In this document: one piece after another, positions 44,834 through 53,018 of the stretch
How positions within the stretch are numbered: position 1 is the first letter of the stretch
Layout of the letters: every line of letters begins with the position of its first letter
From: Ancylomarina euxina
GTDB taxonomy: Bacteria; Bacteroidota; Bacteroidia; Bacteroidales; Marinifilaceae
Assembly (NCBI RefSeq): GCF_003863355.1
Contig: NZ_QQWG01000002.1
Coordinates: 310,001 to 374,000 of the forward strand
Length of the DNA stretch: 64,000 nucleotides
Reading direction: 5' to 3'
The notes under the pieces: generated by a model
What the model was told of the DNA's origin: nothing
The model's database searches: none
Seen by the model: the letters and a program-made list of their open reading frames with translations, nothing else
Translations under genes and position numbers: made by a program

Positions 44834-47404
44834 TTATGGGTTTGCTATCCTGTAATCCATTAGCTCATCAAATGGGGCTAAGTGATTTTTCCAGATCTTA
44901 TAAATTGTAATATCACTTGTTTTCAAGTTTGCCCCGTCAGCGGGTGGGTTTACCTTAACAGCCAGAACACAAAAACTATCATTATCCTTAACCTCGATAT
45001 GAGGACAAGTCCAGGTATTTAAAAAATTGTTACCTGCACCCATTCCAGAGGTAGGCGTGCTATCACTTAAAAGGATCTGTGAAGTTGACTTAAAAAACTG
45101 AGGGTAATCCAATTCCGTTTTAAAAGTGTAGGCAACTTCATCAACTTGCATAAATTTCTTTTGATACATGGTTGCACCTTTTAGCCCCGTTAATTCTATA
45201 AGCCTTGCAGCACCACCAAGCCCCCTTGGTTTAAGAGTTACAGTTTTTCCAGCAACTTCGATATCAAAATCAAAATCTTTCAAAATCATATACTCAGGTT
45301 TACAGCCTTTCGCATTAGATAAGTTTACAAGCTCCCTTGCTTCTGGTGGCTCTATGCCATAACCCAAATATTCAATTGTGTTTAAGTCTGCTTTGGGTGC
45401 TGCTATTTCACCCCAAATAACATTACCCGCTGCATCTTTACATATAGCAATTTTTCCCGCTGCTGCACCTGTTTTAACTTTCAGGGCTGCGGTTGAAACG
45501 CTCTTTTTAAAGTCGGCGACACCTTCACCGTTCAAGCTTATACCTATACTTTTGTCTTTACCTGCAAGCTCATAATGTCCCGCATAGTCTAGAATGTTTT
45601 GAGAATGTTTTGCACTCCCGGTTTCATCTTCAATGGTATGTCCGTAAGAGTTCACACCATCACGACGAATAACAACTCTATTTGTTGTTCGATAGCCTTT
45701 GTCGGTTACTTCTTGCAAGCTTGGAACTGCTGCCGCTGCCGCTTCGTGCTTTTCCTTACTAACAAGTTCAAAGCTCTTATTGTGTCCTCGAAACCTATAA
45801 AAAGCCCAACCACTACTTATAGCAGGGTCGCTGCTTGCATCAATCACTTTTACCAATTCACCATCAAAACAGGCCGCTTTTAATGTGTCTCTATCTGCGA
45901 TGGTTGAATAGGCTTTTGAAGCGGGGTCAATATGCTCTTGGCCTACCAATTCAAAAGAATTTGATTCTTTGATATAGCGATAAGAAGCCCAACCCGTTTT
46001 TATTAGCGGGTCTTGTGCTGCATTTAAAACTTTAACAAGTTGCCCGTTATAAAGCCCCCCTCTCAGTTTGTCTCTGCTTGAAATATCAGCCGCACCAATT
46101 ACACCTAAATCTAATTCGGGCATGTTTGGCGCACCCTCTATTAAAAGCCCGTTTTTGTAAATATGGCTTACCTGAGTTTCAGATAAATTGAGTGTGTAAT
46201 CAGGATTAAAAACAAGCTTAATAATAGCAATTGGAAGATACTCTTTTGTGCTTTTCACATAGGTGTTTAAGTTTGGGATTTCGCTCATGAATTGACAATC
46301 AGAACCCCAATAAACCCAGCCCAAATGAGGGGCTAATCTGGCATAAAAAGTAAAACCTAAAGTGTCACATTGTTGCTTAAGATAATCAAGTGAATAGGTG
46401 TGTTTTCGCAGTCCTAAAGGGTGTTCAATTCCTTGGTACTTAAAAACGTCTACGCCATTAGTAACATTTAACCAATCCAAAAATAAATAATTGGGATCTG
46501 TTTTAGTGTCTACGTTTAGATGAATATTGCTAGGAAACTCAAAGCCCGCCCCGTGATTCAAATTGTGAAAAGCTACTAGTTTATCATTTGAGTTAAGAAC
46601 AATAGTTTTATTGTCCAATGCGGTTGGCTTTACTTCTTCGGCTGGTGCTGCGGGTGTTGTTACATGCTTTTTCCAAAGCTTAAAAGAATGGATATTGCCA
46701 AAAGTATTAAACCCGTTTATTTCTCCCAATTCAGCACGAACAATAAACAAAGGGAGCTGATTATCTGAACCGCCATAAAGCTTGCTAAACTCAGGGCATC
46801 GACCTTCTTTGTCGAACCCATAACTCATAAAAGTGTCTGTATCTTGGTCTGTATCTCTCAAAAAGCCGCTTACATACCAATGAACATTTGTTACCCCACC
46901 ATTAAAACCACCGTTTGTCAAGTCCAATTCGGACAAATAAAGAAACTTTTTGCCCTCTGCTGTTTCCACGGGAATAGTAATAAATTGTTTATCACCAAGC
47001 CCCTTGGGTGTGAGAACTAATTTATTTTTCCCACCCCAATATTTGACTACGATATCATAATCAAAATCCTCTAATAATTTAACATCAGGCTTATAGATAT
47101 CCCATAAGTCAGGAACTAGAATTTTATTGTTTCCATCAGTATTTTTGAATCCTTCGGTTGTTGTTCTTCCATCAGGAACAAATATTTCAATTGTCTCTTG
47201 TTCTTCCTTCTCAATCAAATCATAGCTTTTCGAGCTAATTTGATAGCGATAAATAGCCCAACCGCTTTTAATATTTGGGTCGTTCGATGCGTCTATAACT
47301 TTGATTAGATCCCCATCGTTAAAGGTTTCAGAGGCTTCATCTCTTAGGGCTATATTGTTGAAGGTCTTTAAGCCTTCATCATCGTTATTTTTTGATATTC
47401 TCAT
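44834..47404 (-). CDS. Large phage appendage / receptor-binding-type protein with internal duplications
   Basis: In this 856-residue protein, a module of about 50 residues appears three times (near residues 13-60, 430-485 and 495-545), each with RD, a DGxLxKVxxAxxDPxI stretch and SGWAxYR. A longer module, beginning with DFDxDI and containing LxPxGLG and ending in a KxWKxH pattern, appears twice (about 115-260 and 710-850). Near 600-690 the stretch AAAGKIAICKDAAGNVIWGE resembles the G-x-V-L-T-x-D-x-x-G-x-x-x-W motif of Bacteroidota phage fibres. Together these suggest a modular fibre or spike. It overlaps the upstream ATPase gene by 20 bases and is the last gene of the late operon. Confidence 0.65.
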   Translation of the reverse strand: MRISKNNDDEGLKTFNNIALRDEASETFNDGDLIKVIDASNDPNIKSGWAIYRYQISSKSYDLIEKEEQETIEIFVPDGRTTTEGFKNTDGNNKILVPDLWDIYKPDVKLLEDFDYDIVVKYWGGKNKLVLTPKGLGDKQFITIPVETAEGKKFLYLSELDLTNGGFNGGVTNVHWYVSGFLRDTDQDTDTFMSYGFDKEGRCPEFSKLYGGSDNQLPLFIVRAELGEINGFNTFGNIHSFKLWKKHVTTPAAPAEEVKPTALDNKTIVLNSNDKLVAFHNLNHGAGFEFPSNIHLNVDTKTDPNYLFLDWLNVTNGVDVFKYQGIEHPLGLRKHTYSLDYLKQQCDTLGFTFYARLAPHLGWVYWGSDCQFMSEIPNLNTYVKSTKEYLPIAIIKLVFNPDYTLNLSETQVSHIYKNGLLIEGAPNMPELDLGVIGAADISSRDKLRGGLYNGQLVKVLNAAQDPLIKTGWASYRYIKESNSFELVGQEHIDPASKAYSTIADRDTLKAACFDGELVKVIDASSDPAISSGWAFYRFRGHNKSFELVSKEKHEAAAAAVPSLQEVTDKGYRTTNRVVIRRDGVNSYGHTIEDETGSAKHSQNILDYAGHYELAGKDKSIGISLNGEGVADFKKSVSTAALKVKTGAAAGKIAICKDAAGNVIWGEIAAPKADLNTIEYLGYGIEPPEARELVNLSNAKGCKPEYMILKDFDFDIEVAGKTVTLKPRGLGGAARLIELTGLKGATMYQKKFMQVDEVAYTFKTELDYPQFFKSTSQILLSDSTPTSGMGAGNNFLNTWTCPHIEVKDNDSFCVLAVKVNPPADGANLKTSDITIYKIWKNHLAPFDELMDYRIANP

Positions 47405-49205
47405 CTTTGATAAGCTTTTTTGTAAATACGTTATAGGTTAAATCACAGGAGTTGTAGCGGTTCTTTTCACATACAGCATTCCCGCCCTTTGCCACTTGAA
47501 CCACTAGTGAACTGTCATACTCTGACATAATCCCACCCCGAGCGGTTCCGCTTGTTGTACTCTGGAAAATCACAAGCCAAATCACCTTAGGGTACTTTTC
47601 CACTAATCGGCCAAAGTCGCCTTGATCGACACCGCTAAGCTTTCCCCAAGAATCAATTGCAATACAATCATAGATTTTGCACTGCTTTTCTAAAGTTTCC
47701 AAGCTTGTATCAGCATCAACAAAAACATGATTCTTATTTTTAGATTCGATGTAATTTGTATAAGAACCGAAAAGCTCCGACTCAGGCGAAACCTCAAGCG
47801 ATTTGAAAAGACATTTCAAGCCTTGGGTGGCAAACAGATTAATTGCCTGAGAGAGTAAACGTGTTTTACCTGCACCTTTCTCACCACGGAGTACCATTGC
47901 AAAACGGTTTCTTTCATAACCACCAATGAACTTGCCTAAATCAGTTTTAAGAGGGATGATATGTGTGTTAGGTTTCCAATTGTCTAAAGAGATTGCTTTT
48001 GTATTGCCTAAACCAAATAAAGAGAGTTGTTCCTTTTTAATCGGATCGGCTTTTTTTACCTTGGAGGTACCAGGTTCTTTTTTCTTTTCAGGTGAGCTTT
48101 CTTTTTGAGTTTCGGGCTCACTTTCTTTGGCTCTATCTTGCATAGATTTAGGAACAAGTTTCGATAAATCGATATCCTTTAGAAGATATTCGGCTGCATC
48201 GCAAGCAAAGCCATAAGCTTCTAATAGGTTTTCATCGATATCGCCCGTTGTACTTTTTAGCCAACCTTTTAAATAAACAAGGCCGTTTTGTCTGTTATAT
48301 TTCAAGCCTAATTCAGTACAGATAATCATAGCACCCATTTCGGCCACAAGTTCCTCGTTGGCATACTTAAGTGTTTTTGTTGTTCCAAATTTACCACGTC
48401 CCAAGCGTTTCGGGTTTTTAGTGCTGTGGGTGATCTCATGAAAAAGAACAGAGTAATAACTATCGATTTGATGAAACTGTTTAAAGTCAACCATATGAAT
48501 CGATTCCTTATCGTAAGAGAAACTCGTGTGTTTATAATGGCATTGATCGGCTTGGTCATGGTAGATTTTAGGAACTCGCTTTTTACAGATCAACTGTTGT
48601 AGGAAGTTCTCAACATACTCGTTTAGCTCATGATTGATAAATGCAACCTCTTTAATCACGGGTTTCTTAATGCCTTCGCAATAGTCTACATTAACCGCTA
48701 GGTGCAATTTTGGGAGCATCCAATCAGGTTTTCCAGATGTCTTGTTCTCTCTATCCTTAAACATGGGAATATAGGAAAGCACAGAAATAACCTTTAATTT
48801 ATCAATGAGCTTACCGCCTTGACTTCTCAAAGCTGATATTGTGATAAAATAGGGGCTTTTGCTGCTGTTTCTCTCCATAGAAAGAATGTTTGTACTATTC
48901 TTATACAAACGTCCTGAGATATTTCTAAAACCGCTTAAGACTTTTCCATCTTCATCAAATATTAAACCCGCTTTCCAAGGCTTTTCCCATTTTTCAAATA
49001 GAAAGGATTTAATGTCGTTAATCAATTCTGTTTTAAATTTCTCTTTATCTTCTTTCCAACCGTCCAGACTAGAAACAAATAAACCCTTTAGAATCTCACT
49101 TGTTCTTAAAACGCTGTGTTTGATTCCTCGGGGTTTAGTTGTTTTTTCTGGGCTTTTTTTGCTTGGTTGTTTCTCCTTTTTAGTTTGCTGTATATATCCA
49201 ATCAT
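47385..49205 (-). CDS. Zincin metallopeptidase (ArdC-like/MPTase-PolyVal) fused to RecA-like ATPase
   Basis: The 606-residue protein has an N-terminal ArdC/DUF1738-like region of about 130 residues (FEKWEKPWKAG). A zincin domain follows with FHEITHSTKNPKRLGR (HExxH) and the downstream ELVAEMGAMIICTELG carrying the third-ligand Glu. A charged linker (about 370-395) leads to a P-loop ATPase with Walker A LRGEKGAGKTRLL (about 438-450), Walker B-type DCIAIDSWGKL and a KaiC/DnaB-like WLVIFQSTTSGTARGG. ArdC-type domains protect or process DNA during transfer. The ATPase might drive DNA packaging or replication, but no direct evidence decides this. The fusion is notable in a structural operon. Confidence 0.7.
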   Translation of the reverse strand: MIGYIQQTKKEKQPSKKSPEKTTKPRGIKHSVLRTSEILKGLFVSSLDGWKEDKEKFKTELINDIKSFLFEKWEKPWKAGLIFDEDGKVLSGFRNISGRLYKNSTNILSMERNSSKSPYFITISALRSQGGKLIDKLKVISVLSYIPMFKDRENKTSGKPDWMLPKLHLAVNVDYCEGIKKPVIKEVAFINHELNEYVENFLQQLICKKRVPKIYHDQADQCHYKHTSFSYDKESIHMVDFKQFHQIDSYYSVLFHEITHSTKNPKRLGRGKFGTTKTLKYANEELVAEMGAMIICTELGLKYNRQNGLVYLKGWLKSTTGDIDENLLEAYGFACDAAEYLLKDIDLSKLVPKSMQDRAKESEPETQKESSPEKKKEPGTSKVKKADPIKKEQLSLFGLGNTKAISLDNWKPNTHIIPLKTDLGKFIGGYERNRFAMVLRGEKGAGKTRLLSQAINLFATQGLKCLFKSLEVSPESELFGSYTNYIESKNKNHVFVDADTSLETLEKQCKIYDCIAIDSWGKLSGVDQGDFGRLVEKYPKVIWLVIFQSTTSGTARGGIMSEYDSSLVVQVAKGGNAVCEKNRYNSCDLTYNVFTKKLIKDENIKK

Positions 49206-49210
49206 TGTTT

Positions 49211-49450
49211 TTACCCAAATATTCGTTTGAAAAATCCTTTTTTCTCAGGGGTTTTGTTTTCCTGATCTTGCTTGGTTTTTGTATCGAGGTTGATAGTCCC
49301 GCCTTTTTTGGTTTTGATATCCTTTATCTCGATGGTTGTTTGTTGGGCGGGGATAGTTTGTTTACCCGCTTTAAAACCTATTGCCATTCCCAGACCTAAA
49401 CCTGTTGTGAATAGCAACACTTTTCCAAATAATGTTAGTTTATGCCACAT
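49211..49450 (-). CDS. Small membrane protein, 79 residues
   Basis: It starts MWHKLTLFGKVLLFTTGLGLGMAIGFKAG (one membrane helix, about residues 8-28), followed by a charged Thr/Lys-rich soluble tail ending KKGFFKRIFG. It lies 5 bases upstream of the ATPase gene. No family is recognised; such single-helix proteins with a charged tail are common virion membrane components in tailless phages. Confidence 0.6.
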   Translation of the reverse strand: MWHKLTLFGKVLLFTTGLGLGMAIGFKAGKQTIPAQQTTIEIKDIKTKKGGTINLDTKTKQDQENKTPEKKGFFKRIFG

Positions 49451-49458
49451 ATCTCTTG

Positions 49459-49701
49459 TTATAAAATTGGAGTGTTAAAATTATCATGATTAGTAGTAGG
49501 GGTGGAGCTTGAAAACTGCTCGACCCCTACGAATGTTGTGACTGTCCCTGTGAGTATAACAACCTGTTTGATGTATTCAATATCTGCTTTTGTAGCGATT
49601 AGAAGCATCACAAAACAAACTAGAATCAACATTAACAGTCGTTTGATACTCGCTTTGCCGTTCCTGTCTGAAAGAATTTGTGAGAGCCAACTTTTTTTCA
49701 T
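49459..49701 (-). CDS. Holin-like small membrane protein, 80 residues
   Basis: A basic N-terminus (MKKSWLSQILSDRNGKASIKR) precedes two hydrophobic helices (about 22-40 and 46-64, KQVVILTGTVTTFVGVE). This is the topology of many Bacteroidota holins (SPP1/DUF-type), and the gene is two genes after a GH108 muramidase. Its 5' half overlaps the 101-residue frame at 49577-49882 in another frame. Confidence 0.55.
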   Translation of the reverse strand: MKKSWLSQILSDRNGKASIKRLLMLILVCFVMLLIATKADIEYIKQVVILTGTVTTFVGVEQFSSSTPTTNHDNFNTPIL

Positions 49702-49882
49702 TTTTGTTATTTATCTGAAAGGTTAGAATCTTAATGTCTGCCTGTATTTCTGCCTGTTGTAACAAGACCGTTTGACTTGTGTTATAGGCATTGTAATTGA
49801 ACCAATAAGAGCCGCAAATTAGCAATACAAGCACAACATGTTCTTTAGAGAATAAGCCTTTTATTTCTGCTGTTGTTGCCAT
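49577..49882 (-). CDS. Spanin-like small membrane protein, 101 residues (overlapping frame)
   Basis: The ATG at 49880-49882 starts 3 bases after the muramidase stop. The protein has one N-terminal membrane helix (EHVVLVLLICGSYWF) followed by a helical soluble tail (TVLLQQAEIQADIKILTFQI), an Rz/i-spanin-like layout. Its 3' 125 bases overlap the holin-like gene in another frame. The longer upstream frame to 49990 would overlap the muramidase and is rejected. Whether both overlapping frames are translated is uncertain. Confidence 0.45.
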   Translation of the reverse strand: MATTAEIKGLFSKEHVVLVLLICGSYWFNYNAYNTSQTVLLQQAEIQADIKILTFQINNKNEKKLALTNSFRQERQSEYQTTVNVDSSLFCDASNRYKSRY

Positions 49883-49884
49883 AA

Positions 49885-50493
49885 TTACAATGATTTTAAT
49901 GCAATAATTGTAACCGCAACAAGTGCCAATGGAAACAAAACAGCGGGTGAAGAAATATAGCCCCTTAGATAGTTTAAGCGATTGCGCCAAGCCTGAGCAA
50001 AGGCGGGTTGTTGCTGTGAAAGTATTGCAATGAATTTTTCTCTTTCATTGAAAAGCAATTCAGCAAGCTTTGAGTTGTCAAAGCTACGTACCGCATTTGC
50101 CGTGTTCTTACCTAAAACACCATCAACCTTAAGGCGGAAGCCGAAACGATTCATAATAGCCTGTAGTGTTTTTACGGCTCGACCTTTCCCAGAGTTAACC
50201 GCAAAATCTAAAAGCTGATTGGCTAGGTCTTGACTGAAAAAAGAAAGAAACATTTTATTCCAAAACTCTTTGATGTAGAAACCTTCAACAAGAGGATTTA
50301 AGGATGCAAAAAACGTATTGTTTTTAATGGCTCCCTTTGCTTTCATTCTGTCAATAAAAGCCCATCCGCCCCAATCAGGATGATACCTGCGGGAAATACC
50401 GCAATAGGTTTCTTTACCATTGTCCAGAGGGTTGTTAGAATAACCGCCCTCCATCTTATGAATGATCTGAAAACTAGGTTTGAATTCTGCCAT
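49885..50493 (-). CDS. GH108-type muramidase with C-terminal membrane anchor
   Basis: The 202-residue protein has an N-terminal GH108 signature EGGYSNNPLDNGKETYCGIS with the catalytic Glu at residue 13. The C-terminal PG-binding-like region is LQAIMNRFGFRLKVDGVLGK, followed near 181-201 by a hydrophobic segment (SPAVLFPLALVAVTIIALK). Family knowledge: GH108 enzymes are phage or bacterial N-acetylmuramidases. The C-terminal anchor is not usual for soluble endolysins and suggests a virion-membrane-bound or membrane-tethered lysozyme, as in tailless phages. It sits in the middle of the late operon. Confidence 0.8.
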   Translation of the reverse strand: MAEFKPSFQIIHKMEGGYSNNPLDNGKETYCGISRRYHPDWGGWAFIDRMKAKGAIKNNTFFASLNPLVEGFYIKEFWNKMFLSFFSQDLANQLLDFAVNSGKGRAVKTLQAIMNRFGFRLKVDGVLGKNTANAVRSFDNSKLAELLFNEREKFIAILSQQQPAFAQAWRNRLNYLRGYISSPAVLFPLALVAVTIIALKSL

Positions 50494-50497
50494 GAGA

Positions 50498-51025
50498 TTA
50501 AATTTTGACGTCGATTTTTTCTAGGATTTGTCTTGTGATTATCATTTCACTAGAAGACATTTCGTTATATAATTCAGCACTTAAGGCTCTACCTCTTGGC
50601 ATGCCGTATTTTATGCTTACTAAAGCATAATCAGCTTTGTTTTTTAGAGTTTTTAGATTATAATAAACTTGTTTTTCATATGTGCCAGGGTACTCAAAAG
50701 CATCAAGTAAAGCCTGTGCAATCGCTTTTGCTCTGGTATCTGAGAGGGTAGGTGTTTGACCGATTCTTAACATGTCATCTTTAGCCTGAGATTTAAAAGC
50801 GGCTTCTTTCTTTTCGGCTTCCTCTCTACTTTTCTGACCTGTAATGAAGGAAAACATGTTGCCCATGTTATTGATCATCTTGTAACCTGCAAAAACAGTG
50901 AGCCCTACCAATAGTAAACCGCCAATATTCACAGCCTTTTTACTATTAGGATCTAGGTCTTTGTATTTCTCAGCTCCTTTTTTAGCAACAAGGACAGCTG
51001 CTTGCGCTGGTATTACTCCTAACAT
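50498..51025 (-). CDS. Membrane protein of the late operon, 175 residues
   Basis: It starts MLGVIPAQAAVLVAKKGAEKY, has one hydrophobic helix (about residues 31-50, AVNIGGLLLVGLTVFAGYKM), and then a charged helical part and a C-terminal alpha domain ending KIDVKI. The ATG overlaps the stop of the 58-residue gene upstream. No family is recognised; a structural virion-membrane protein is inferred from position. Confidence 0.6.
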   Translation of the reverse strand: MLGVIPAQAAVLVAKKGAEKYKDLDPNSKKAVNIGGLLLVGLTVFAGYKMINNMGNMFSFITGQKSREEAEKKEAAFKSQAKDDMLRIGQTPTLSDTRAKAIAQALLDAFEYPGTYEKQVYYNLKTLKNKADYALVSIKYGMPRGRALSAELYNEMSSSEMIITRQILEKIDVKI

Positions 51026-51195
51026 GCTTTACGGAATTTATATGCTTTTTCCAGAACCTTATTCAAGTCCTTTCCGCTGTTCTTGAAATATTCCAGAATA
51101 CGCATAGATTTATCGTTTAAGCCTTCGCCAAAAGAGTTTAAAAGCTCCGTTTTCCCTTCTGGTGTAAAGGTTTTTTTATCATCGTTTTTAGCCAT
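51019..51195 (-). CDS. Small hypothetical protein, 58 residues
   Basis: It is read from the ATG complement at 51193-51195 to the TAG complement at 51019-51021. It starts MAKNDDKKTFTPEGKTELL and is highly charged and soluble. Its start overlaps the end of the 116-residue gene and its end overlaps the start of the 175-residue gene, so it fills an otherwise odd gap in the operon. It is probably real. Confidence 0.6.
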   Translation of the reverse strand: MAKNDDKKTFTPEGKTELLNSFGEGLNDKSMRILEYFKNSGKDLNKVLEKAYKFRKAC

Positions 51196-51538
51196 TTTTT
51201 TCGGTGTTTTGGTTGTTTACAACTACAGTGTTAATTACTCTTTGTCCCTCCTTAGTTCTTTCTGTCAGATCTGTTTGGGAAATGATATAAAAGCCTTCTT
51301 CATCTTTAATCAAATCCGCTTCTAGCTCAACATGAAAGGTTGCTTCCTTGTCGATGTAGTCAATTTCTAAATCTTCTTTAGGCTTAAGAGGGAAACCAAT
51401 CTTACTTGACATATCAGGATAAATCAAAATGTTACCTGTTGTTTTATTGCTGAGTATGATTGATTTTGAAACAGGCACGCTAACCCGTAAGCGCGTGCCT
51501 GTTTCAATTATTTTTTGGATGCCTTCAAATAATCTCAT
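51188..51538 (-). CDS. Beta-rich late-operon protein, 116 residues
   Basis: It starts MRLFEGIQKIIETGTRLRVSV. Alternating hydrophobic/polar stretches (KSIILSNKTTGNILIYP, TFHVELEADLIKD) indicate a beta sandwich. No signal or membrane segment is seen. Together with its neighbours it is a candidate for a minor capsid, penton or vertex protein; this is inference only. Confidence 0.55.
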   Translation of the reverse strand: MRLFEGIQKIIETGTRLRVSVPVSKSIILSNKTTGNILIYPDMSSKIGFPLKPKEDLEIDYIDKEATFHVELEADLIKDEEGFYIISQTDLTERTKEGQRVINTVVVNNQNTEKNG

Positions 51539-51544
51539 TTGAAT

Positions 51545-51865
51545 TTATTTTTCCATAGTGAATACTAAAGAGCCTTTAACGGCTCCACCACCATGAGAAA
51601 GTTTGATTTTGATTTGGTTGTTTTCAATAGGGTGGTTTAATTCGAGCTCTGTTCTGTCACTTCCAAGCTTTAAAAACTCAATAGGGACAAAGTCAACAAT
51701 AGGTTTTTTTCCGTTGTGAGTTCTTAACTCAACATCAAGATTGTTTTCTGATTTTCCAACCCAAGCGACTGAAACAATCTTGTTATAATCATCAAAGCTC
51801 AGCGACTCTGTTTTGTCGCTGGAGCTTGTAGATGTAAGGTTTACGGGGTACACAAATCTTCTCAA
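51545..51865 (-). CDS. Beta-rich late-operon protein, 106 residues
   Basis: It starts MRRFVYPVNLTSTSSSDKTES and looks like a small single beta sandwich (LDVELRTHNGKKPIVDFVPI, then IKIKLSHGGGAVKGSLVFTM). No family is recognised. It lies 2 bases after the 199-residue capsid candidate, fitting a capsid-associated protein. Confidence 0.55.
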   Translation of the reverse strand: MRRFVYPVNLTSTSSSDKTESLSFDDYNKIVSVAWVGKSENNLDVELRTHNGKKPIVDFVPIEFLKLGSDRTELELNHPIENNQIKIKLSHGGGAVKGSLVFTMEK

Positions 51866-51867
51866 GA

Positions 51868-52467
51868 TTATTTCCCGTTAGCAGTGATTCTGTAACCAAC
51901 CAAAGCAATTTCTAAAGCAGTGTCTTTATCCGCTGCTGTTGGATTTGCATAAATATTTAAAGCAGGTAAAATCACTTGATTTGAAGGAATCAAGAAAGGA
52001 GATACCGCATAACCGCTATCAACAAATTTTTCGTCCCCTGCTTCTTGTGGCATCATGTGACGTAATGCCGCTTTGACTTTCTCTTTACCACCAATTTTTA
52101 ATGATAATTCATTGTTGAAGAAAGAAGAATCAGCCTTAGCATATTCACCTGAATAAGTCAATTTTGCTAAGTCAGCTTCGTTTTTGATAACGGCTGAGTG
52201 TCCTGCATGAGAAATAACAATCCCAGTTACCAAGAAAGCAGTACCACCTGCAAGCTTAGCATTTGAGATGTTACGAACACCGTCCATTTCATTATCCTGT
52301 GGCTTCAAAAGTTCTTGAATACCCGTCTTTGTCCCTAGAGCGATTCTAGTGAAAAGAATATCCTTCTCAATTAGAGTGTTTCTATCCACCTCAAAAGACA
52401 TTCTTTCGTCTTGTGATACAATTTGAGAAACTGCACTTTGTAATTTGATTTGATCTACTAAATTCAT
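51868..52467 (-). CDS. Candidate major capsid protein, 199 residues
   Basis: This beta-rich soluble protein has an N-terminal helix (VDQIKLQSAVSQIVSQDERM) then alternating strands (TLIEKDILFTRIALGTKTGI, VILPALNIYAN) and a C-terminal ALEIALVGYRITANGK. The size and position at the centre of the late operon, with a 67-base upstream gap that could hold its own promoter, suit a single jelly-roll or short double jelly-roll capsid protein of a tailless phage. No homologue can be named by eye; it may equally be another structural protein. Structure prediction would decide. Confidence 0.4.
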   Translation of the reverse strand: MNLVDQIKLQSAVSQIVSQDERMSFEVDRNTLIEKDILFTRIALGTKTGIQELLKPQDNEMDGVRNISNAKLAGGTAFLVTGIVISHAGHSAVIKNEADLAKLTYSGEYAKADSSFFNNELSLKIGGKEKVKAALRHMMPQEAGDEKFVDSGYAVSPFLIPSNQVILPALNIYANPTAADKDTALEIALVGYRITANGK

Positions 52468-52534
52468 CTTATTTTATTTTTTATGGATTGTGATTTTTGA
52501 TTGACTTGTTTTCAGTTGTGAACTAATTATATGG

Positions 52535-53011
52535 CTAGTTTAAACCACCGTTAAGCTCTTCGGCATCTTCATACATATCGTTGTTGTCGATAGTATTAAG
52601 CTCTCGTTGAAATTCGTTTTCTTCATAAGCTTCTTGGATGGCATTAAGCTCTTGGATTTGCTCAGGATCGTCAAGATCTAAAGCCGTCGTACCAAGTGAG
52701 CCACGTAATACAGGAATAAAGCCCGCATCTTCTTTCCCAAAAGGACTAACAGCCGAAATAACACCCGCAGTCGCAACACCCGCCGCAATCGATTTGTACT
52801 GATCAGAAAGTTTTAAGGCTCCAACTGTACCAATTGCCGCAACACCAAGTCCAACACCTACTTCTTTCATTTTCTTTTTCTTTGGGTCGGTTTCTTCCGA
52901 TACCTTCAAGGCTTTTTCACCTGCTACTACGATCATTCGACCAGCTGCAACACCTAAAACAGTTTTCCCAAGCTCTTTGGCAACTGTTCCTAAATCTGTT
53001 TTGTTACTCAT
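52535..53011 (-). CDS. Ala/Gly-rich membrane protein, 158 residues
   Basis: It shows Ala/Gly/Val-rich helices (ELGKTVLGVAAGRMIVVAG, MKEVGVGLGVAAIGTVGALK, YKSIAAGVATAGVISAVS) separated by a Lys-rich loop, then an acidic C-terminal tail (YEDAEELNGGLN). This is the composition of virion membrane proteins in tailless phages and also of some holin-like proteins. No specific family is recognised. It lies directly after the transglutaminase-like gene. Confidence 0.55.
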   Translation of the reverse strand: MSNKTDLGTVAKELGKTVLGVAAGRMIVVAGEKALKVSEETDPKKKKMKEVGVGLGVAAIGTVGALKLSDQYKSIAAGVATAGVISAVSPFGKEDAGFIPVLRGSLGTTALDLDDPEQIQELNAIQEAYEENEFQRELNTIDNNDMYEDAEELNGGLN

Positions 53012-53018
53012 TTTGCAT

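Noticed and set aside
45168-45883. Several plus-strand open frames opposite the appendage gene
   Set aside because: They are antisense shadows of a gene with clear internal protein repeats.
49883-49990. Longer N-terminus for the 101-residue spanin-like frame
   Set aside because: It would overlap the muramidase coding region and places a poor Cys/Tyr-rich stretch before the membrane helix; the ATG 3 bases after the muramidase stop is better.
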